NCBI GenBank assembly: GCA_964635875.1
Contig: CAZWRK010000097.1
Location: 1 to 16,119 of the forward strand
DNA length: 16,119 nucleotides
Direction of reading: 5' to 3'
Source: CAZWRK01 sp964635875
Lineage (GTDB): Bacteria > Pseudomonadota > Gammaproteobacteria > Burkholderiales > Aquaspirillaceae
Shown here piece by piece: positions 14,097 through 16,119 of the stretch. Position 1 is the first letter of the stretch. Each line of letters begins with the position of its first letter. The position numbers and the translations under genes are program-made. Below the pieces are notes generated by a model. That model was given only the letters and a program-made list of their open reading frames with translations. It ran no database searches and was not told where the DNA came from.

Positions 14097-15854
14097 ATGC
14101 CCGATACTCAGCCCAACAGCTTGGCGCTTTACCGTCGCCTGCTGACTTATCTCAAAGATTACTGGAAGATTTTTTCCATTTCGCTGGTGGCGATGACGGT
14201 GGCGGCCAGTACCGAGCCGCTCTTTGCGCGCCTGATGAAACCGCTGATTGACGGCGGTTTCGTCAACCGTGATGAAAGCGCCATGCTGTGGACGCCGCTG
14301 GCGATTGTCGGTCTGTTTCTGTTGCGCGGCGTGGCGAGCTTTATCAATGACTACACCACCACATGGCTGACCAGTCATCTCGTGGTGCGCTTGCGCTCAG
14401 AAATGTTCGACAAACTGATGTGCCTGCCGGTGCCCTTTTTTGATGACAACGCTTCGGGGCGGATTATTTCCCGCTTTACCAACGATGCCAACCAAGTCAC
14501 CGAAGCGGGTTTTAACGTCATCACCGTCGTCGTCAAAGACGGCGTGACCATTTTGGGTTTGCTGGTGTTACTGTTTTACACCGACTGGCAACTGACCCTG
14601 ATTTGCTTGGTGATGGTGCCGGTTGTTGCGGTCAGCTTGCGCTTTGTCAGCAAGCGCCTACGCAGTCTGACCCGAAAAAACCAACAACACATTGGCGAAA
14701 TGACCCAAGTCCTCGGCGAAGCCGTCGATTGCCAACGCGTCATCAAAGTCTATGGCGGCCAAACCCGCGAAAGCCAACGTTTCCTCAGTGCCGCTAACGC
14801 CCTGCGCCACAATCAAGTTAAACAAACTTCGACCACCTCGCTCAATACCGGCGTGACACAGCTCATCGTGTCGTTTGCGCTGGCAACAATTATTTACTTT
14901 GCGAGCGCCCGCGCCCACGGCGGCAATTTCACCGCGGGGGACTTTATGAGCTTCCTCACCGCGATGATCATGCTGTTTGCGCCGCTCAAGCGCATCACCG
15001 GTGTCAACCAATCGTTGCAACGCGGTTTAGCCGCGGCCGAAAGCGTGTTTGGCTTTATCGACATTCCGAACGAAGTCGATTCCGGCCAAAAAACCCTGCC
15101 TCATATTCAAGGCGAACTGCAGTTTAAACAGCTGTCTTTTGCCTATCCCCACAGCGAGCGCGAAGCCCTGAGCGAGATTAATCTCACCATCCGCGCCGGA
15201 GAAACCATCGCGCTGGTCGGCTCTTCGGGCAGCGGCAAATCGACCTTGGTCAATCTGATTCCGCGTTTTTATGAGCCGACCCACGGCGAGATTATTTTGG
15301 ATGGCGTCCCACTGCACGAACTGCGCCGCAGTCATCTGCGCCAGTCGATTGCCTTGGTCAGCCAAGATATTGCGCTGTTTAACGACACCGTCGCCGCCAA
15401 TATCGGCTATGGGCGCGCCCAACCTGCCACCGAAGCCGAGCTGATCGCCGCCGCCCGTGCCGCCAATGCGCTCGAATTTATCGAAAAAATGCCCGAAGGC
15501 TTTAACACCTTAATTGGCGAAAAAGGCGCGCGCTTGTCCGGCGGTCAACGACAACGCTTGGCGATTGCCCGCGCCATTCTCAAAGATGCACCGCTACTGA
15601 TTTTGGACGAAGCGACCAGCGCCCTCGACACCCAAAGCGAACGACTGGTGCAATCGGCGCTCGAAAATCTGATGCAAAACCGCACCACGATTGTGATTGC
15701 GCATCGTCTGTCCACCATTGAAAACGCCGATCGGATCGTGGTGATGAATCATGGCCGGATTGCCGAAATTGGCTCACATCAAGAATTGATTACGCAAGAC
15801 GGCCTCTACGCCACCTTGCATCGCCTGCAATTTAAGGAGCCGGGACATGGCTAA
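14097..15854 (+). CDS. msbA: Lipid A export ATP-binding/permease protein MsbA
   Basis: The 585-residue ABC half-transporter works as a homodimer that flips lipid A-core across the inner membrane. The N-terminal region (about residues 20-315) contains six membrane helices of the exporter type, with loops such as PVPFFDDNASGRIISRFTND. The ATPase domain shows Walker A from G375 (GSSGSGKST), the Q-loop in LVSQDIALFNDTVAANI, the signature at L480 (LSGGQRQRLAIARAIL), Walker B with D504 and E505 (LLILDEATSALD) and the H-loop histidine in VIAHRLST. Length agrees with the family (582 in E. coli). No Shine-Dalgarno sequence precedes the ATG at 14097, yet the N-terminus fits, so initiation may be weak or leader-dependent. 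The last 8 bp overlap the next glycosyltransferase gene. Confidence 0.95.
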   Translation: MPDTQPNSLALYRRLLTYLKDYWKIFSISLVAMTVAASTEPLFARLMKPLIDGGFVNRDESAMLWTPLAIVGLFLLRGVASFINDYTTTWLTSHLVVRLRSEMFDKLMCLPVPFFDDNASGRIISRFTNDANQVTEAGFNVITVVVKDGVTILGLLVLLFYTDWQLTLICLVMVPVVAVSLRFVSKRLRSLTRKNQQHIGEMTQVLGEAVDCQRVIKVYGGQTRESQRFLSAANALRHNQVKQTSTTSLNTGVTQLIVSFALATIIYFASARAHGGNFTAGDFMSFLTAMIMLFAPLKRITGVNQSLQRGLAAAESVFGFIDIPNEVDSGQKTLPHIQGELQFKQLSFAYPHSEREALSEINLTIRAGETIALVGSSGSGKSTLVNLIPRFYEPTHGEIILDGVPLHELRRSHLRQSIALVSQDIALFNDTVAANIGYGRAQPATEAELIAAARAANALEFIEKMPEGFNTLIGEKGARLSGGQRQRLAIARAILKDAPLLILDEATSALDTQSERLVQSALENLMQNRTTIVIAHRLSTIENADRIVVMNHGRIAEIGSHQELITQDGLYATLHRLQFKEPGHG

Positions 15855-16119
15855 GTGGACGGTATTGCATACCGAATGGTCGGACGGATGGGGCGGCCAA
15901 GAGCGGCGCATTGTCTCGGAAATGGTCGGCATGGCGGAACGAGGCCATCGGATGTTGCTGGCGACCCGACCGCACGCCGAGATTGCCGAACGCGCCCGCG
16001 CCGCTGGGATCGAGGTCTTTACGTTTCCGTTTGGCGGCAAATTCGAGTGGAAAACCATCGCCCCGCTACGCGCCCTGATCGCCCGTGAACAGGTCGATTT
16101 GGTCAACACCCACAGCGGC
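15847..16119 (+). CDS. Glycosyltransferase, GT4-like N-terminus (cut by the window edge)
   Basis: Ninety-one codons are visible and the frame remains open at the right edge. The start at 15847 overlaps the msbA stop by 8 bp and has AAGGAG 7 nt upstream, a strong ribosome binding site. The N-terminal sequence MAKWTVLHTEWSDGWGGQER, the LATRPHAEIAERARAAGIEV stretch and the terminal VDLVNTHSG are typical of the first domain of GT-B glycosyltransferases that work on lipopolysaccharide core or O-antigen. The acceptor and donor are unknown, and the catalytic C-terminal half lies outside the window. Confidence 0.8.
   Translation, partial: MAKWTVLHTEWSDGWGGQERRIVSEMVGMAERGHRMLLATRPHAEIAERARAAGIEVFTFPFGGKFEWKTIAPLRALIAREQVDLVNTHSG

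Noticed and set aside
1..16119. tRNA, rRNA, CRISPR array, insertion sequence or phage genes
   Set aside because: Read-through of both strands showed no transposase or integrase motifs, no regularly spaced repeats and no cloverleaf-like sequences.

Overview
The window looks like a chromosomal segment of a Gram-negative proteobacterium, most likely a betaproteobacterium close to Neisseriales. The grounds are a fused CysG siroheme synthase, a permease-less EIIA(Man)-HPr-EI phosphotransferase operon with an HPr that keeps both His15 and Ser46, a lipopolysaccharide inner-core cluster (WaaQ type heptosyltransferase, WaaG-like transferase, MsbA), and -10 boxes of the form TACAAT. The genus cannot be fixed from the sequence alone. 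No mobile element, phage gene, CRISPR array, rRNA or tRNA was seen.

Layout, left to right. (1) Positions 37-1860, minus strand: an LpxH-like metallophosphoesterase overlapping a family 4 glycosyltransferase, probably a small glycolipid operon. (2) Positions 1861-2247: an AT-rich non-coding block with a tandem 10-mer, GCACCA half-sites and a 14-bp palindrome, leading into a plus-strand chemoreceptor (2248-3858) that ends at a strong bidirectional terminator. (3) Positions 3957-5209, minus strand: a YchJ/SEC-C protein followed after 2 bp by a YkgJ-type cysteine-cluster protein. (4) Positions 5305-7620, minus strand: a membrane-anchored protein with a degenerate GGDEF domain and an apparently intact EAL domain, probably a c-di-GMP phosphodiesterase. 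(5) Positions 7797-11687, plus strand: cysG, then EIIA(Man), HPr and Enzyme I. A 13-bp-stem terminator follows. (6) Positions 11772 to the right edge, plus strand: waaQ, a WaaG-like transferase, msbA and the start of another glycosyltransferase. These build the lipopolysaccharide core and flip it across the inner membrane.

Two regulatory outputs lie close together: the chemoreceptor (swimming behaviour) and the EAL protein (second-messenger turnover). The PTS genes include no sugar permease, so that relay is probably regulatory. Most of the window is well-known housekeeping and envelope biology, and I did not find a clear undescribed system. The most useful leads are the repeats and palindrome upstream of the chemoreceptor, the terminator placed 11 nt before waaQ, the altered methyltransferase motif in CysG, and the two compact gene pairs (phosphoesterase with glycosyltransferase, and YchJ-like with YkgJ-like).
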